Part shown: piece after piece, positions 21,201-34,199 of the stretch
How positions within the stretch are numbered: position 1 is the first letter of the stretch
Layout: each line of letters begins with the position of its first letter
Assembly (NCBI GenBank): GCA_947846985.1
Contig: CANTUZ010000001.1
Coordinates: 38,836,727 to 38,900,726 of the forward strand
Length of the DNA: 64,000 nucleotides
Direction of reading: 5' to 3'
Origin: Fratercula arctica
Taxonomy: Eukaryota; Chordata; Aves; Charadriiformes; Alcidae
Translations under genes and position numbers: made by a program
Notes under the pieces: generated by a model
The model's database searches: none
Told to the model about the DNA's origin: nothing
The model's input: only the letters and a program-made list of their open reading frames with translations

Positions 21201-23159
21201 GAAAAAGGCATGATACATTTCTTATTTATTTCTGATTCAGCTATAAAATTTAAGTAAAAGGGTCAGCGAAAAAAAATTACAAATGTTCGTCAGTGTAGAT
21301 CACAAAACTGAGAGGAAATTCGCATTTCATATACTTGAAAGAAATGTTAGAACACTTTTAAAAATCAGGTTGCCTCCATATAACGCTACCTTTGTGTTAC
21401 TCAATAGTACAGATTTCCATATCTCATTCCCTTTATGTAGGGTTATTTCTACTTTCAGGTAAAGGTCTAGTTACACTAAAATGCATCAGCAGCAAAAAAA
21501 AAAAAAAATAAGGAGTAGGACCTACTCTCCTATTCTTCAAAAGTGTTCTGTACTCCCTGATATGCACTGTTCTGGCTTTTTATGCTAGAAGAATAGGGAT
21601 TTTTTTTTTTTTTTTTCAATAGTTCTAGCCACCTTCGTAATCTAATTGCATGTTAAGAGAAATATAATTCTATTGGTTTATGCTAGCTATGCCTCAACCA
21701 AGCAAAGAAACATATTCCACTGAAGTTAGGTGGCTAGGAACTAGGTGTAGGAAGGGTTTGCATATCCTAAGTGGCCTAAAACACTTGACTTGGGTAGCAT
21801 TCTCAGACTGTGTCCTTTACACACAAGTACAATTGAGGAATTATGGTTCATAAAAAATTGCATGAGAACTACTTTCTTTCAAAAGTCACAAAAAGGGAAT
21901 GCCAGCTTTTGTATCTTTCATACATGCAGTTAGAACATCCAATACAAATGGCAATATATGCAGGAACTAAAAATTATTATAGAAAGTGACTATGACATGC
22001 AAATCCTTGATCTTCCTTCCTTCGTTCATTGATGACTCAGAAAGTCCATTTAGAATGCATTGGCTTTTGGGTTGTTTTCTGGGTTTGATTTTGGTGCCCT
22101 CCTGCCCCTTCCTCCCCGCCCCCATCCCTCCAATATTTGTAACAAAAATGTAAAATTATTTTTCTGGGAATAGAAAAATAGAGAAAACATTGTCTCCAGG
22201 AAGAACGGTTGTGTTGGCATGGCAACAGATAGGGAGGGATTTCAGAAAAACCCTATGCAAGATGCTCCCACTGAATTTCCCCTTAATGTTAATAACATAT
22301 TGGATTGAAATCTTTGGGAATGATCACAAAACAGGCCAATAAAATGACAACAAAAAGACATATTTTAAAATAGAATAAATAGGTCCATTTTTCCATTTTA
22401 TTGTTCCTGTTAATACTTATTTACACGTAGGCCAACTTTATTAATGCACGTATGTAATTATTTGCAAAATTTTGCTCAGTTTTTCATAACTCTAGGCTGA
22501 TGGTGTATTACAAAAATGTCTACCAAATAATTGTACATATTGTGCAATTCTCTGCTTTAGAATTGCTAATTAGGAATAGAAGCGGGGTAGTAATGAAAGA
22601 TTCTTCTGCCTCTTTGAAATACTCAGTAAGGCAATGAAAAATATTTTTACATAAAATTCTAAAACAGCTTCTGGCATGAATTTATATTGAAGTTTGATGC
22701 TGGAAGAGAAAAATAAAAGAATAAACTTTGTTGACTTAATTTCCGTGGATAATTCAGTGGTACTGACACCAGCAGCTCACCAAGCAAGATATTGTCCCAG
22801 CAAATCTCTATAAATAATTTATAAAGCCGTACTTAGCAGTATACCTTTTTAAAAATGGTCCTTCCAAAAAACTTGAATTGCACTATTAAACAAAATCATT
22901 GAGAGTGGCCAGAGTGCTCTTTAAGCAGAGAGTTTTCAAGGAGTGCAGAATAAAGTAGTTAATCTGCAGAACTCTCTTAAATCATTGTATTAGAAAGGTC
23001 ACGAGCACATAACTATGATTTAAACATACTTTTCTAACACCTAAAAGAATTACTATTCTACAATAGCCTATGCATTACATCCAGGCAAGGAAATTATTTT
23101 CTGGATAGACTGACATCAAATAAAGCCATTAGAGAGAGGTCCAATCTGGTTTTATGACC

Positions 23160-23196
<37 letters not shown>

Positions 23197-26100
23197 CAGC
23201 AGCAACAACAACCTTTCTTTTAAAATAAGAAATTCTATAGTACAAGATTTGATTGTGTTTAACAATATGCAGTTCTCACAGTAGCTAATAAAACACAAGC
23301 TGCTCTTCATGTAAAAAAAAAAAAAAATATTAAAAATCCAGCAGCAGTTTGCAGGGAGGGACAGTGAGTTTAAAAGGCAAATTAGCACCCAGAGGTCCAT
23401 CCAAGAGTAGCTGCCCTCAAAGCTGCTGTAGACAGAATACATTAGAAGTGCACTCGGAAACGGCTGATAGTATTTTAATTAATGGAGAACACTTGTGGGT
23501 CATTTATTGTTGCTAAGAATTAGGCAAGCTAATTGATCCAGCACAGGTGCATGCCTAAGATGGAGGATTCACATTTAATTTACTCTGGGAGCTTTGCAGA
23601 TACAGTGAAAATTTAGTACACAGAAGTCTCTAAAAGGAATCGGGGAATGATATTTAAGACAATCTCACTAGCTGAAAGAGGAAAAGGACCAATTTGACTA
23701 GGAAGAAGTGATATAGCAAGACTACTTGTACAATACCATGCAAGTGAGAGATAATTTTATTTATTATCTATATATAACTTTATTTATTTATTGTAATCAT
23801 TCACATTTAACCTAGTTTAGGAATACTGAACTATTGAAAATTGTACAGTGGAAGCTCGAGGATTAAAATGAATACCTTCACATTATAAAGAAAACCTGAA
23901 TAGCAATTTTAAAATATAGTTCGAATTTAATCTAAATGGCATTTTAGAATAAAGTTTTAGGAAATAAAAAAAAAAAAAAACAAAAAACAAAAAACAAACC
24001 AACCCACAAAAACCCCTTAGTTATTTTTTTTCTTTGGTAACTTTGAGATTTTTATTTTGTTATGAGTTTGAGGATTTTACCTTTTAAAATTAGATACTAA
24101 AGAGTTTCAAAAGTAGTGATTTGATTTCAGATTTCTAAATAAATGTCCTTACCTTTAAAATTACCAGTTCTGTACCTTTTGATCTTATAATTCGGCATTT
24201 CCATTGCCTTACTTAAGAAACATCAGTAGTTCTTTTCTTCAATAGTTATTTATACTTGCAGTCTGTGCTTATGAAGACTCATACACAGGACTAGGGTTTA
24301 ATGCTTTTACACAATATCTAAAGAAATTATTTAACAGCATGTTGTAAAGCTCAGCTTTTATGTATTTTGTCAACTGCTAGTTTCCCAAATAAAATCTGTA
24401 GGCTCATAAGTGGTAAAACAGGAACTGTAAATCCATGCAAAAAGTCACTCTATTCAACAGTCAGTGCTTAAACTAGGCAACATGAAACACCCAGGAGAGG
24501 GGTACAGATTAAGCCCTGACAGTCTTGAGGGCTTAGGCTCAGATTCCCAGAGTTAAAGGCTGTAACTTCAGTTAGGATCAATGCAAGAGAGGGACCTAAA
24601 TCCCTCAACACTTTAAAGTATCAAATCTTCTGAAAGATGTCTTTCATGTAAGACCATCAATACAAGTACCCAAGTCCAGCAGTGAAAACCATTCAGCTGC
24701 TACTTACCTGTTTACATGAAAAACTGATTGACTGCGTGCTTACGTGCAAAGACCCCAGAACTTCACGTTCATACACCAAAAGGAATTACAGAATCAGGGT
24801 GATAGAAAAGAAAAAGAACACAAGAATGAAACACGACTGTTAAACACATTGATGTCTAATACTTGAAGCAGTAAGGGACAGCCTGTTCTATATAGTCTGA
24901 AGGCCTTTTTTGTCTCTTGGGAAATAATCATATAAGCTATGCTTAAAAAGCCTTGGAAGGAGGTTTCAAGTTTTAGGATTGACCAGTTCTCACTGAATGT
25001 TACCCAGTTACAATAAAGGGATCAGAAAAAAGACAATTTCTTATAGCACAGTAGAACAAATGTGGCAATAAAGGCATGTAGTGCACTCAAACATAATCTG
25101 TAGTATAGCCCTGAGGAGACCACCTTAAGTGGTGGGATGTTTAGTTTAAATACAGACAGGGTGAGAAGGGCGATTACTTTTCTCTTACGTCCTAAGTTTT
25201 CCTAAAAAGCCCACTTGCTGCCTCTAGCTGTCATGTTTTCAAAGCAAATATACTCATTTGCTATTAATTTTCCGGAAAGTTCACTAATTACTATCTTTTG
25301 AAACAGTTTTGGGCAACATGTGCCATTTTACACTGCTGTTGGAGGGTCCTGAAAGTAGCTCTAAGGTTGCCCCAGTCTTTTCTCCAACTTTTCTCTATTG
25401 TCTAGGTCCAGGCAGCTCTATGCTTAGAGTGCCTTTAAGTAGCTGCCTGCTTAGCAGTCTATATTTTTTTGGATCCTGTTCTGTGCCACCAGTCTCTTAA
25501 TTGAACAAGAACGTAAGACAATTAGCTAAGGTCATATTTAATTAGTGCTATTCTTTTGTTATGCATCCATCATTGCTGTAGCAAACTCAGCTTTTCTAAA
25601 TTTCTGCAACTGATTGTGTTCTTCGTCCATGTCATAACTCTGTACTGGGGTATACTGGGATAAAACACAATATCTCCTACTCATTGTTTCTTCTCATACA
25701 TACCTTACTTTCATCAGAAATTTGAGAAGATAAAATGGAAGAAAATCAGTAAAAGGTTTCTTATATATGCTAGTTGATCTAGGCACAAACAGAAAAATTT
25801 AGACTCTTATCAAAGGTTTACATCCTTTATTGGAAGTGCTGTTAAACATATTATTAGAGATGTTTCTAAACACGGGCATAAACTGTTGTCTCAGTATGAT
25901 GCTTATTTAATGTCTGAGGCCTTTTTATTTGCTTTACCAAATAATCAGAACAATTTGCATATTATTGGATTTTACTCTATCAGTATGCCTTTAAGATCAA
26001 GATTTTTTTTATTATTTCTGGGGGTAAACTTTTCTTCACTGCTTCATCCTGTTGATTTTCTCTAGTACAATCTCTACACAAAACCATCTGCTGCTGGGAG

Positions 26101-27304
26101 AAGCAAGCTATTGATGAAAATTTCAAGAAAATCCTTATGCCATTTGCAATGCCCTATAGTTCATGCATACCAAACAGAAATCATTCTCTGAAGTAGTTCT
26201 CATTGCAGTTTCCTTTTAAATAAGAGATACGTTGTGGGTCAAATCTTAATGTGGAAGGTAAGTCTCCAAGGGCTACCAAGACATATTTTTAGTATCACTT
26301 TCTCTTTATTAAGTTGCTCTATTCTTGACATATGTGCGAGTGCCTTTCTAACTGTTAATGATCATTCAGAATTATATAGGGCATTAGCTCTCATTTTGTT
26401 ATGATTGAGAACTCCTTTCTGTTTAAAGGTCAACCATTCTGAGTGCTATGAAATTTGCATGTTTACTCAGCTTCTTCTAAAACTTTCATCACTTGATTTA
26501 GCTGCAGTAAAAAGTTGACAATCCAGATTTGGAGTCACTGAAGTAAAAGTCCTTATGATATAGCGCTCTGAGTAAATTGCTTTCAGCCTTTGGATTCTAC
26601 CAGTGATCTTCTAATGCACACACAGGGCTCAAAGAAGATTGTATGGCAGCTGAACTCAGTTACTCAGAGTTCAGCTCTCATAAACATGCTGCTTACCCTT
26701 CCTCAAGCAAAAGCAGTATTGCAGTCATTTTTATAATAATAGTTAGACCATCCAGATTGGTATGTACCAAACAATCATACCCAAGATTGATGTCTATGTA
26801 TTCGAGAAGACATCCTTCAGAGAATTTCTAGCTTTTCAGAGTTTCCTGTGTTTTAGGCAGTGCAATGGATGCTTTGTTGCTGCCATAAATCTGAACTCAA
26901 GTAGTGATCTTGACAGGCTTTGACCTCGGCATCTACTATGGCCATGGGATTCATCTAACTTAAAATTTTCAGTCTTGGCATAGGGTAATGCTTGTGAAGG
27001 GTATCAAATATTTTGAACTAGATGCTTAGTCACTGCCTGGATGTCAGGCAAGACAGGGGTCTTTACAATGGCATCTTTAGCTGGCTCAGGTAAGACTCCC
27101 AAAACTGCTCTTCTGCTGAATTATGATACCTATCTGGTCCCTTGTCCTGAGACTGGTCCAACACTTGCATGGTCTATTACTATAGATATTTAAATTACAC
27201 ACAAAATGTCTTCTGACTATCTTAACTCCCTACAAGACTGTCTGACAGAATCCTATCTGCATCTTCAGGGACAGTTTCTACTAGTCTTTACTAACAAGAT
27301 CCCT
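18231..27304. other. Long AT-rich intergenic or intronic stretch
   Basis: About 9 kb with no recognisable gene, LINE or LTR. It contains T-rich tracts near 19540-19575, an A run near 21495-21508, a T run near 21600-21617, A35 at 23161-23195, an A run at about 23311-23326 and an A/C-rich tract near 23967-24016. About 22720-23640 has complex, non-repetitive sequence with homeodomain-like and SOX-like words and could be conserved non-coding DNA (see findings). Confidence 0.6.
23161..23195 (+). repeat. A35 homopolymer
   Basis: Thirty-five consecutive A residues, the longest homopolymer in the window, followed by GCAGCAGCAACAACAACC. No retroelement body is seen on its 5' side. Confidence 0.95.
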
Positions 27305-27611
27305 CACAAGAGACCAGGGAGAAAATCTGGAGCAAAAGGACAAGGAGTGATGGTTTTTAAAAAAGGGTAGATTTAGACTAGATATAAGGAATTCTTTTTT
27401 TTTTTTTACTTTGAGGGCCATGAAACACTGGAGCAGATTGCCCAGAGAAGTGGTAGATGTCCTATTCCGGGAAACATTCAAGGTCAGGTTGGATGGGGCT
27501 CTGAGCAACCTGACCTACTTGAAAATGTCCCTGCTCATTGCAGGGGGGTTGGATTAGATGACCTTTAAATGTCCTTTCCAACCCAAACCATTCCATGACT
27601 CTATGATTCTA
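27305..27611 (+). mobile_element. CR1 LINE 3' end
   Basis: A 5'-truncated CR1. It starts in the C-terminal ORF2 region (the GACAAGGAGTGATGGTTTT block), includes a T expansion at about 27389-27400, the terminal HWSRLPREVVD-like coding block, the stem-loop CCCTGC-TCATT-GCAGGG at 27529-27545, GGATTAGATGACCTTTAAA and the tail CTATGATTCTA. It is close in sequence to the copy at 34200-34498, so both belong to one subfamily. Confidence 0.92.
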
Positions 27612-27659
27612 AGATGTATACTTGGTGGAAAAGGATCATCAGGACAGGGCATAATTAAG

Positions 27660-28138
27660 CAAACTGGACATATATAAGTCCCTGGGCCCCGACGGGATAC
27701 ATCACTAGTGCTGATGGAGCTGGCTGATGCCATTGCGAAGCCACTCTTGGTACAGTCATGGTGAGTGGATTAAGTACCTGAGGAAGGCTAATGTCTTCTG
27801 TGTTCAAAAAAGGTAAAAGGGGGGACCCAAGGAGCTACAGTCCATTCAGTCTCACCTTGAATCCTGGGAAGCTGATAGAACAACTGATCCTGGAAACCGT
27901 TTTCAGGTACATGGATGACAAGGTGGTGATCAGAAGTAGTCAACATGGCTTTATTAGGGGGAAGTCATGCTCTATCAAGCTGATAAATGTCTATGGTGAA
28001 GGGACTGGCCAGGTAGGTGAGGAGAGAGCTGTGGATACTGTCATCCTGGACTTCAGGAAGGCCTTTGTCGCTGTCTGCCATTAGATCCTCATGGACAAGC
28101 AGTTGATGTGTGAGCTGGATGAGCAGACAGTGACCTGG
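27660..28138 (+). mobile_element. CR1 LINE, 5' segment (split by an LTR)
   Basis: The first segment of a longer CR1 that lies only about 50 bases behind the previous one. It encodes the ORF2 stretch leading into RT: SPGPDG-like block, FKKGKRGDPRSYSPFSLT, the SSQHGFIRGKSC block and ILDFRKAF, in which the catalytic Asp is retained. A TAG at 28081-28083 and other changes disable it. It breaks off at the codon for the Trp of VTW, exactly at the LTR insertion, and continues at 28890. Confidence 0.87.
28134..28138. repeat. Left target-site duplication of the solo LTR
   Basis: CCTGG directly abuts the LTR start and pairs with GCTGG at 28890-28894 on the other side. Four of five bases match, which fits an old retroviral integration. 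Confidence 0.6.
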
Positions 28139-28234
28139 TGTTGCATCCCAAGGTCGGGGCAACTCAGGTTTGCAGATTTATGATGTCAGAATTAAGGTGA
28201 AATGACACCAGCGGAGTCCAAACAACAATTAACA

Positions 28235-28240
28235 TTTATT
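28235..28240 (-). terminator. Poly(A) signal of the inverted LTR
   Basis: TTTATT on the plus strand reads AATAAA on the minus strand, about 100 bases before the LTR 3' end and about 255 bases after the TATA box, as expected for R/U5. Confidence 0.6.
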
Positions 28241-28491
28241 AACCAAGCTAACCTTGCTGAAGTATAAGTAAACTTACGAATGTGAGCCTTGCATCATGTC
28301 ATTAAGCCGCCATTTGGAAAAATGAAGTAGTTAGAGAGAGAGAAAGAACTGAGAAAAGGAAAAGAGAGAGAGAGAATTAGGGGAGAGAGGGAGAGAAATA
28401 AAGTTATCACCAGTCCCAGGTCCAGCATTGGTCCAGCTAACAAAATGGGGATCCAGGTCCTGGGGTGCCATGGGGCGGCCTCTCCCCTGGG

Positions 28492-28497
28492 TTTATA
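28492..28497 (-). promoter_or_regulatory. TATA box of the inverted LTR
   Basis: TTTATA on the plus strand reads TATAAA on the minus strand within CTGTATAAACCCAGGGGAG. It lies near the middle of the LTR, separating U3 on the right from R/U5 on the left. Confidence 0.6.
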
Positions 28498-28889
28498 CAG
28501 ATGGCCAGTCTCCTCCCCTGGTCCACCTTCTTGGTCTTCATGTTAATTAAGTGTCATACACAGTTCTTCTTTCTGGAAAGTTCTGGAAACTGGCTAGGGC
28601 TGGGGGGAGTGGCCATGCTGGAGTTCCGGGTGATAGTTACCCAGCGAGGAGTTGTGGCCCTGCAAGGTAAGGAAACCGGCCCAGAAAAGTGTTACCTCAC
28701 CAAGACATCCAGTCCTCATGGACTGCTGCCGGTGCCAGGGCTGCTGCACCCTCGGCCATAGGGCCATGCTGCCTGTGGGTGGGCAGCCAGGCCAGGCCGC
28801 TCCTCTCCAACCACAACCTGTTCACCCTTGTTCTGTCAACGTTTTTCAGCGAGCATTTGAGACAGTTTCTTGTAGTCTGTGTCTCTACA

Positions 28890-29862
28890 GCTGGATTGAA
28901 AACTGTCTGAAAGGTTGGGCCCACAGGGTGGTGATCATCTATGCTGACATCTAGTTCAAGGTCAATAACTAGTGGTGTACCACAGGGACCAATTCTGGAT
29001 CCAATCCTGTTCAGTATCTTCCTTAATGATTTGGATGATGGGGCAAAGTGTACCCTCAGAAAGTTTGCTGATGACACCAAACTGGGAGGGGTGGCTGAAA
29101 TGCCAACGAGGTTGTGCTGTCATCTAGAGGGACCTTGACAGGATGGAGAAATGGGATGACAGAAGGAGAAATGAATGCAAAGTCCTGTACCTGGGGAAGA
29201 ACAAACCCATGCACCATTATATGCTGGGGGTCCTCCAGCTAGAAAGCAGCTTGGTAGAAAAGAACCTGTGTGTCCCAGTGGAAACCAAGTTAAACATGAG
29301 CTAGAAACGTGCACTTGTGGAAAAGAAAGCTAATGGTATCCTGGGCTGCATTAGGCAAAATATTGCCAGCTGGATACAGGAGGTGATCCTTCCCCCCTAC
29401 TCAGTTCTGGAGAGGCTACACATGGAGTACTGTGTCCAGTTCTGGACTCCTCAGTACAAGAGAGACATGCACACGTTGGAGAGAGTTCAATGAAAGGCCT
29501 CAAAGATAAATAAGGGGATGGAGAATGTGTACTATGAGGAAAGGCTGAGAGAGCTGGGACTGTTCAGCCTTGAGAAGGAAAGACTCATGGAGGATCTTCT
29601 CAATGCATGTAAATACATGCAGGGAGGGTGCAAAGAGGACAAGAGGCTCTTTTCAGTGGTGTTGGGTATCAGGATCAGAGGCAATGGGCACAAAGTGAAA
29701 TACAACAGGTTGCCTCTGAACATCAGGAAACACTTTTTTCACTGTGAGGGTGACTGAGCACTGTCAGAAGTTGCCCAGGGAGGTTGTAGTGTCTCCCTCA
29801 TTGGAGATAGTCTGGATGCTGAAGTTGTCTGGATGTAGTACTGGGCAGCCTGTTTTAGGTTC
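28890..29862 (+). mobile_element. CR1 LINE, 3' segment (after the LTR)
   Basis: Continuation of the CR1 from 27660. It resumes with the WIENCLKGWAHRVVI block, then SGVPQGPILDPILF, the FADDTKL catalytic box (near 29063-29083), the HLEYCVQFW-like region, ERLRELGLFSLEK at about 29536-29574 and the terminal NIRKHFFH block (frame 29518-29757). Several stops and frameshifts break it. It ends at about 29862 inside the last coding bases (CTGGGCAGCCTG), so the 3' UTR, stem-loop and octamer tail are absent, an odd loss for a CR1. Confidence 0.87.
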
Positions 29863-32800
29863 TGATCAATGAGTGATTTTGGTCTTAAAAATTGTCTAGC
29901 AACCAAAATTAGTTGCTATATAGAGTATCTCAGTTAATACAGAGTATCATCCCCTTTGGATAAAGCAACATGTTTCTCATGTGTTATTAAACCCAAAACT
30001 TAGCTTGTGGTGAAAATGATGAAATCTTACAGATTTGTAGTTAAAGCTTTGATTTAACAATCCATGTGCGTACTTCCAACTTATAGCACATGGGACTGTC
30101 ACTTCTCCAAGGGAAAGCTAACATGGAGATTTAGGTATTCAATACTAATTTCTGGAAAAACTTTTAATGTTCTCTGGTAGAGGTCAGAGTAAGGTGATTT
30201 AATAGTGGCTCTTTTTTTAAGATCTCTATATTTATGACTCAAGGTTTTCTGACTTTCTGTAGTGTGCTATGTTGATCTGTGTATACACAAAAACTGTCAC
30301 ATAAAAGAGACCTTGTCACTTAACTCTTAATGAAGGGCTGAGCTTTGATTTATTTGATGCAGTGGTAAATCATAAATAATACTAATGAATTTTGGCATTG
30401 AAATGAGATTGGATTCAAGCTATTTTCTTCATAAGAATATTAATAACAATGTACTTCATATGTCCAGGTATATATCCATCAGAAAAAATGAATATTTATC
30501 AATTGGCAGAGGTTCTAAATGTTACCAGGTAAGTTCACCTCTGGAGCATAACTAAACTTGAGTATTTCATACCAGTGGAAATCTAGAAAATAAAATTAAA
30601 AAAAAAAAAAATTAAGAAAATAAGAAAAGATTTCACATAAAATTACCTCTTTTATATATTTCCATCTTCCTCACAGCTGATGAAAGCACTCAGAAATACA
30701 GGGGACTGCAATTCTACTATTTTCCAAGATGATGTAAGTTACCTCTCCAAAAATGCTAAGTCAGCATGAGGAATGTCACACCTCACACTGAGGTTTAGAA
30801 TGTGTTACAGATACATTTAGAGTTACTTCCAGTAGTGCCTGAATTATTATAATCTGGAACAAATATAATGCCAGTGCTACCATTGCTTCCACATTGTTTA
30901 AGATATTTTATACATATTCAGAGAAGTAATTTTTGTAGTCCTGGTCAAGAATGGTAGGCCATGTAAGATCATGTGATCAATCACTATCAGAATGTGTTAC
31001 ACTACATATTAATATAGGTGACAGCTATCTATAGCAAATAAGAAACATGGGGAAAAGTGGTGAAACTCTCAAATGGCCTTGTTGCTAGTAGACATCTAGA
31101 TTTCAAGGTACTACCACAAATGTCTGAGGTGTAAAATAAGTGATAGTGTCTTGGTAATGTATGTTCAAAGAAAGCTACAAGATTTCATCTTCTAAGATTT
31201 TGCTGCACAATTCACAGTAACCCCTATCATGTACTGCAAAGTGCTTTTCATACAGGTAAATCTGCCATTTCTCTTGGAGCTAAGATTTCAAGTGAGCTTC
31301 ACCAAGAGATATGTTTGTCCCATTATCTGGCTTATTTTTTTTTCTTGTACTATTATTAATTCATTAGGATATATTATTATGTATTTTACAACACCAGCAA
31401 TGAGACTAGCACATAGTACTTTAAATATGATCCCTACCCAGGAGATCCTTATTTGTAAATAATACTTAGATATAGAAGAGGACAAATGATGACAGGGAAG
31501 GATTGGGATGAAAGAACAACATTTAAATGAAACTAAAATTTAGTAGAACTACATGTACAACGTCTTATTGATCAATTTTCCATTGAAGTTTTAATGAGGT
31601 TTATATTAATATATTTTAAAAATATATTTATATTAAATATTTTTCTGAAGCATAATTTGGCTACCTTGCATGGGATTCATCTCACTTATCTTTAAACATA
31701 ATAACTGAGCTACTTACAGCAGTTCCAGCACAGTCACTTCCTGAAAGTGATTAATCTGACCTATCATGGATATCTAATTAAGCATGAGAAGAATCATCCT
31801 CTGGGGATGTCTACATCTTTCTCCAAGGGGAGTCTTGGCTATTTAGCTCACATACAAACATTTATCTTTGGGGTACTTAGGAAAGGGATAATAAATTCCA
31901 GAAGACTGCATTCTGCATATATGATATGTGAATAGGAACTTGTAAGCCAATTTTTTTTTTTTTTTCCAACAGTAGCTCAACAGCTACTGACCATTTCTTT
32001 ACTACCTCTCCCTTCATAACTATTATGTTTCTCTTTGTCTCCTTATTTTAAGGAAGTTTTCATGACAATCCTGAAATATTTAATCACTTGGTATTTTTAT
32101 CAATAAATTATTTCCAGAGGTGCATTCTGTTTAGGTGTTGTTCACTCGGCATGTAAAAGTAATCCCACCAGCTTTTCAGTTGTTTGTGTGTGTGGTTTTC
32201 CTCATCTTTATTTCAAGTCCTGTGGCATTTCAGTAGCCAAAACTCAGAAATGCACCTACTATTCTTCTAGTGGTTTCAACAGTGCTCATATAGATTATGA
32301 CATGCTTTTCCTGCGTGTACAGCCTAAGCTTGGGCAGCCTTTTTGTGCCTTCCTATTACATTGCAAGCTCAATATCTAATTTACTGTCTACTATCCATCA
32401 TCTCTAGATCTTTTTCAGGATTACAGCTTTCCAGGGCTCTACCTCCCTTGAACTGCATTTGAGAATATTTTCTCCAAGATATATCATTTCATATCTTCTG
32501 TTCTGAACCACATTTCATTATTTCTCAGATGTTTCTAACTTCCCTATGTTTCATCTGTATTATCTTATTTCTTTCACTCTTGCAATCTCTGATGTATGAA
32601 CATACACATTTGAAATCAGCAGGTCAATTTAAGCAGAAACATTAAAAATGTCTTTGATTAGATCTTACCATTGTTGTGAATGTAGTGCACCATACTGCAA
32701 TCTCATGGTACAACGATATCCATTCCCATGGACTAAGATGCTGGGTTTTTTATTTACATAGGTTCAGGTGTATAATTTCCATTTTCTTTAGAGAAGATAT

Positions 32801-34199
32801 TGTATGATCAATTTAGAGATGTGATTTAGATGCCAGAACACCTACATTCTAGGACCTTAACTCCGATGAATGTAAGTGTGGCCCAAATTACTTCTTCTAG
32901 AATAAGTATCATTGGGAAAAGAATACCTGAAGGTCTCCAAAGCATTACAGGTCAAATTCTGAAAAGAATTTGCTTTTTTGTCATTAATCTTCTTGAAGGC
33001 AGCAGTCAACGACATAACTCTGATCCTACAAGGGACTTTGACAAGAATTACAATTCTGGTTTTGTGCAAAAAAATTAATGAGGTAGCAACTCTTTATCAG
33101 AACTGTGGTACAAAATTGAATGATTTCAAAGATTATGAAATGTTAGGAGACTGCTCATACACTGCCTCCTAATACTAACGCACTTTATGACAGAGGGACA
33201 AAACCTTTTCCTTGGTATACCATTTGAATCAAAATTCCTATTTTTACTATGTCATCACCTAAGCTCTCTGCAGCTGGACATGACCCTCTCCCTTCTAAAT
33301 CAATGCCAGTCTTCATCTTTCAACTCATTACCGGTTCTGCAGCTCTCTCACATTAATTTTTGTTTTACACTTATCTGCAGTTCTCTGGATGCCCACCAGA
33401 ATTGCTCCTAAAACCTGATGTCACGTTTGACCCCTTCCTTTCTTGTGCATCAGGACAGTTCTGAATCAGAGGCTGCAGGCAGTGAAGTCAATAGTTTGGC
33501 TATTTTGTATCTGAATTCCTTTAGAACATTTGAGTGAATACAATCTAGTTCTAGTCATGATTATGGTGCATTTGGAGGTTTTCTTTTCTGTATCATCTTC
33601 TAGTCACATTTTGATAATAAGAAGGTGGGAGAATCAGCACATGATTTACTTGCAGCAATTCTCATAGTTGTAAATTTGTACATTACCAATAGGTAGCAAA
33701 ATGACTTAAAATGCTTGTCAAAGTCAATCACTGACATGTAGTACATTGGGTAATATACTTAGGTATACTAAGCTATATGCTATTGCTTATTATAAAGCAA
33801 CATGTTAGCCAAGAAAGGAGTGGGAAAAGTCAGTTGCAAAACTGAATTTAAGGGTGGTCAATTTCAGCAATACTTTTTAATCTTTGATTTTTTGAGTCTG
33901 CCATTGATGGTACTACCCATATGCTATTTGTCTGCTTAAACTACAAAAGTTGGGGGATTATTTTGCCTTTCTGTGTTACCTTTAAGAAAAATTACTTGTT
34001 GCTGTTACATATGACTGACAAAATTAATCTCTTGTTTAACTGTACTACAAACAAAGTAGCTGGGATGGTTTTATGATGAATTATATCAAAGTGCATACTG
34101 GATTTCCAGCAATTAAAAAAAATCTACTAAGAATAAGAAAGAAAAAAAAAATGTCCTTCGCAAGTACAGAGTTTACTCATTTGCCAGGGTGAAATTTTT
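29863..34199. other. Intergenic AT-rich DNA
   Basis: No gene or named repeat. A runs lie near 30598-30611, a T run near 31951-31966, and a palindromic AT-rich segment at about 31600-31640. Open frames reach only about 80 codons and show no motif. Confidence 0.6.

Larger units (their letters stand above)
28139..28889 (-). mobile_element. Solo LTR inserted in a CR1, inverted
   Basis: A 751-base LTR in minus orientation. On the minus strand it starts TGTAGAGACACAG and ends GATGCAACA, giving TGT...ACA termini. On that strand TATAAA lies at 28492-28497 and AATAAA at 28235-28240, in promoter to poly(A) order. Flanking bases CCTGG (28134-28138) and GCTGG (28890-28894) look like a 5-base target duplication with one change. 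Removing the LTR and one copy restores an uninterrupted CR1 frame across the site. It contains a GA-rich tract at about 28330-28395. The LTR differs from the ERVL-like ones elsewhere in the window; its 5-6 base duplication and length do not name a family. Confidence 0.82.

Noticed and set aside
28465..28761. 98-codon plus-strand frame as a host gene
   Set aside because: It lies wholly within the GC-rich part of the inverted LTR, where long chance frames are expected.
28139..28889. Interruption of the CR1 frame taken as an intron
   Set aside because: The ends are TGT...ACA with a target-like duplication, a TATA box and a poly(A) signal on the minus strand; there are no GT/AG splice borders.
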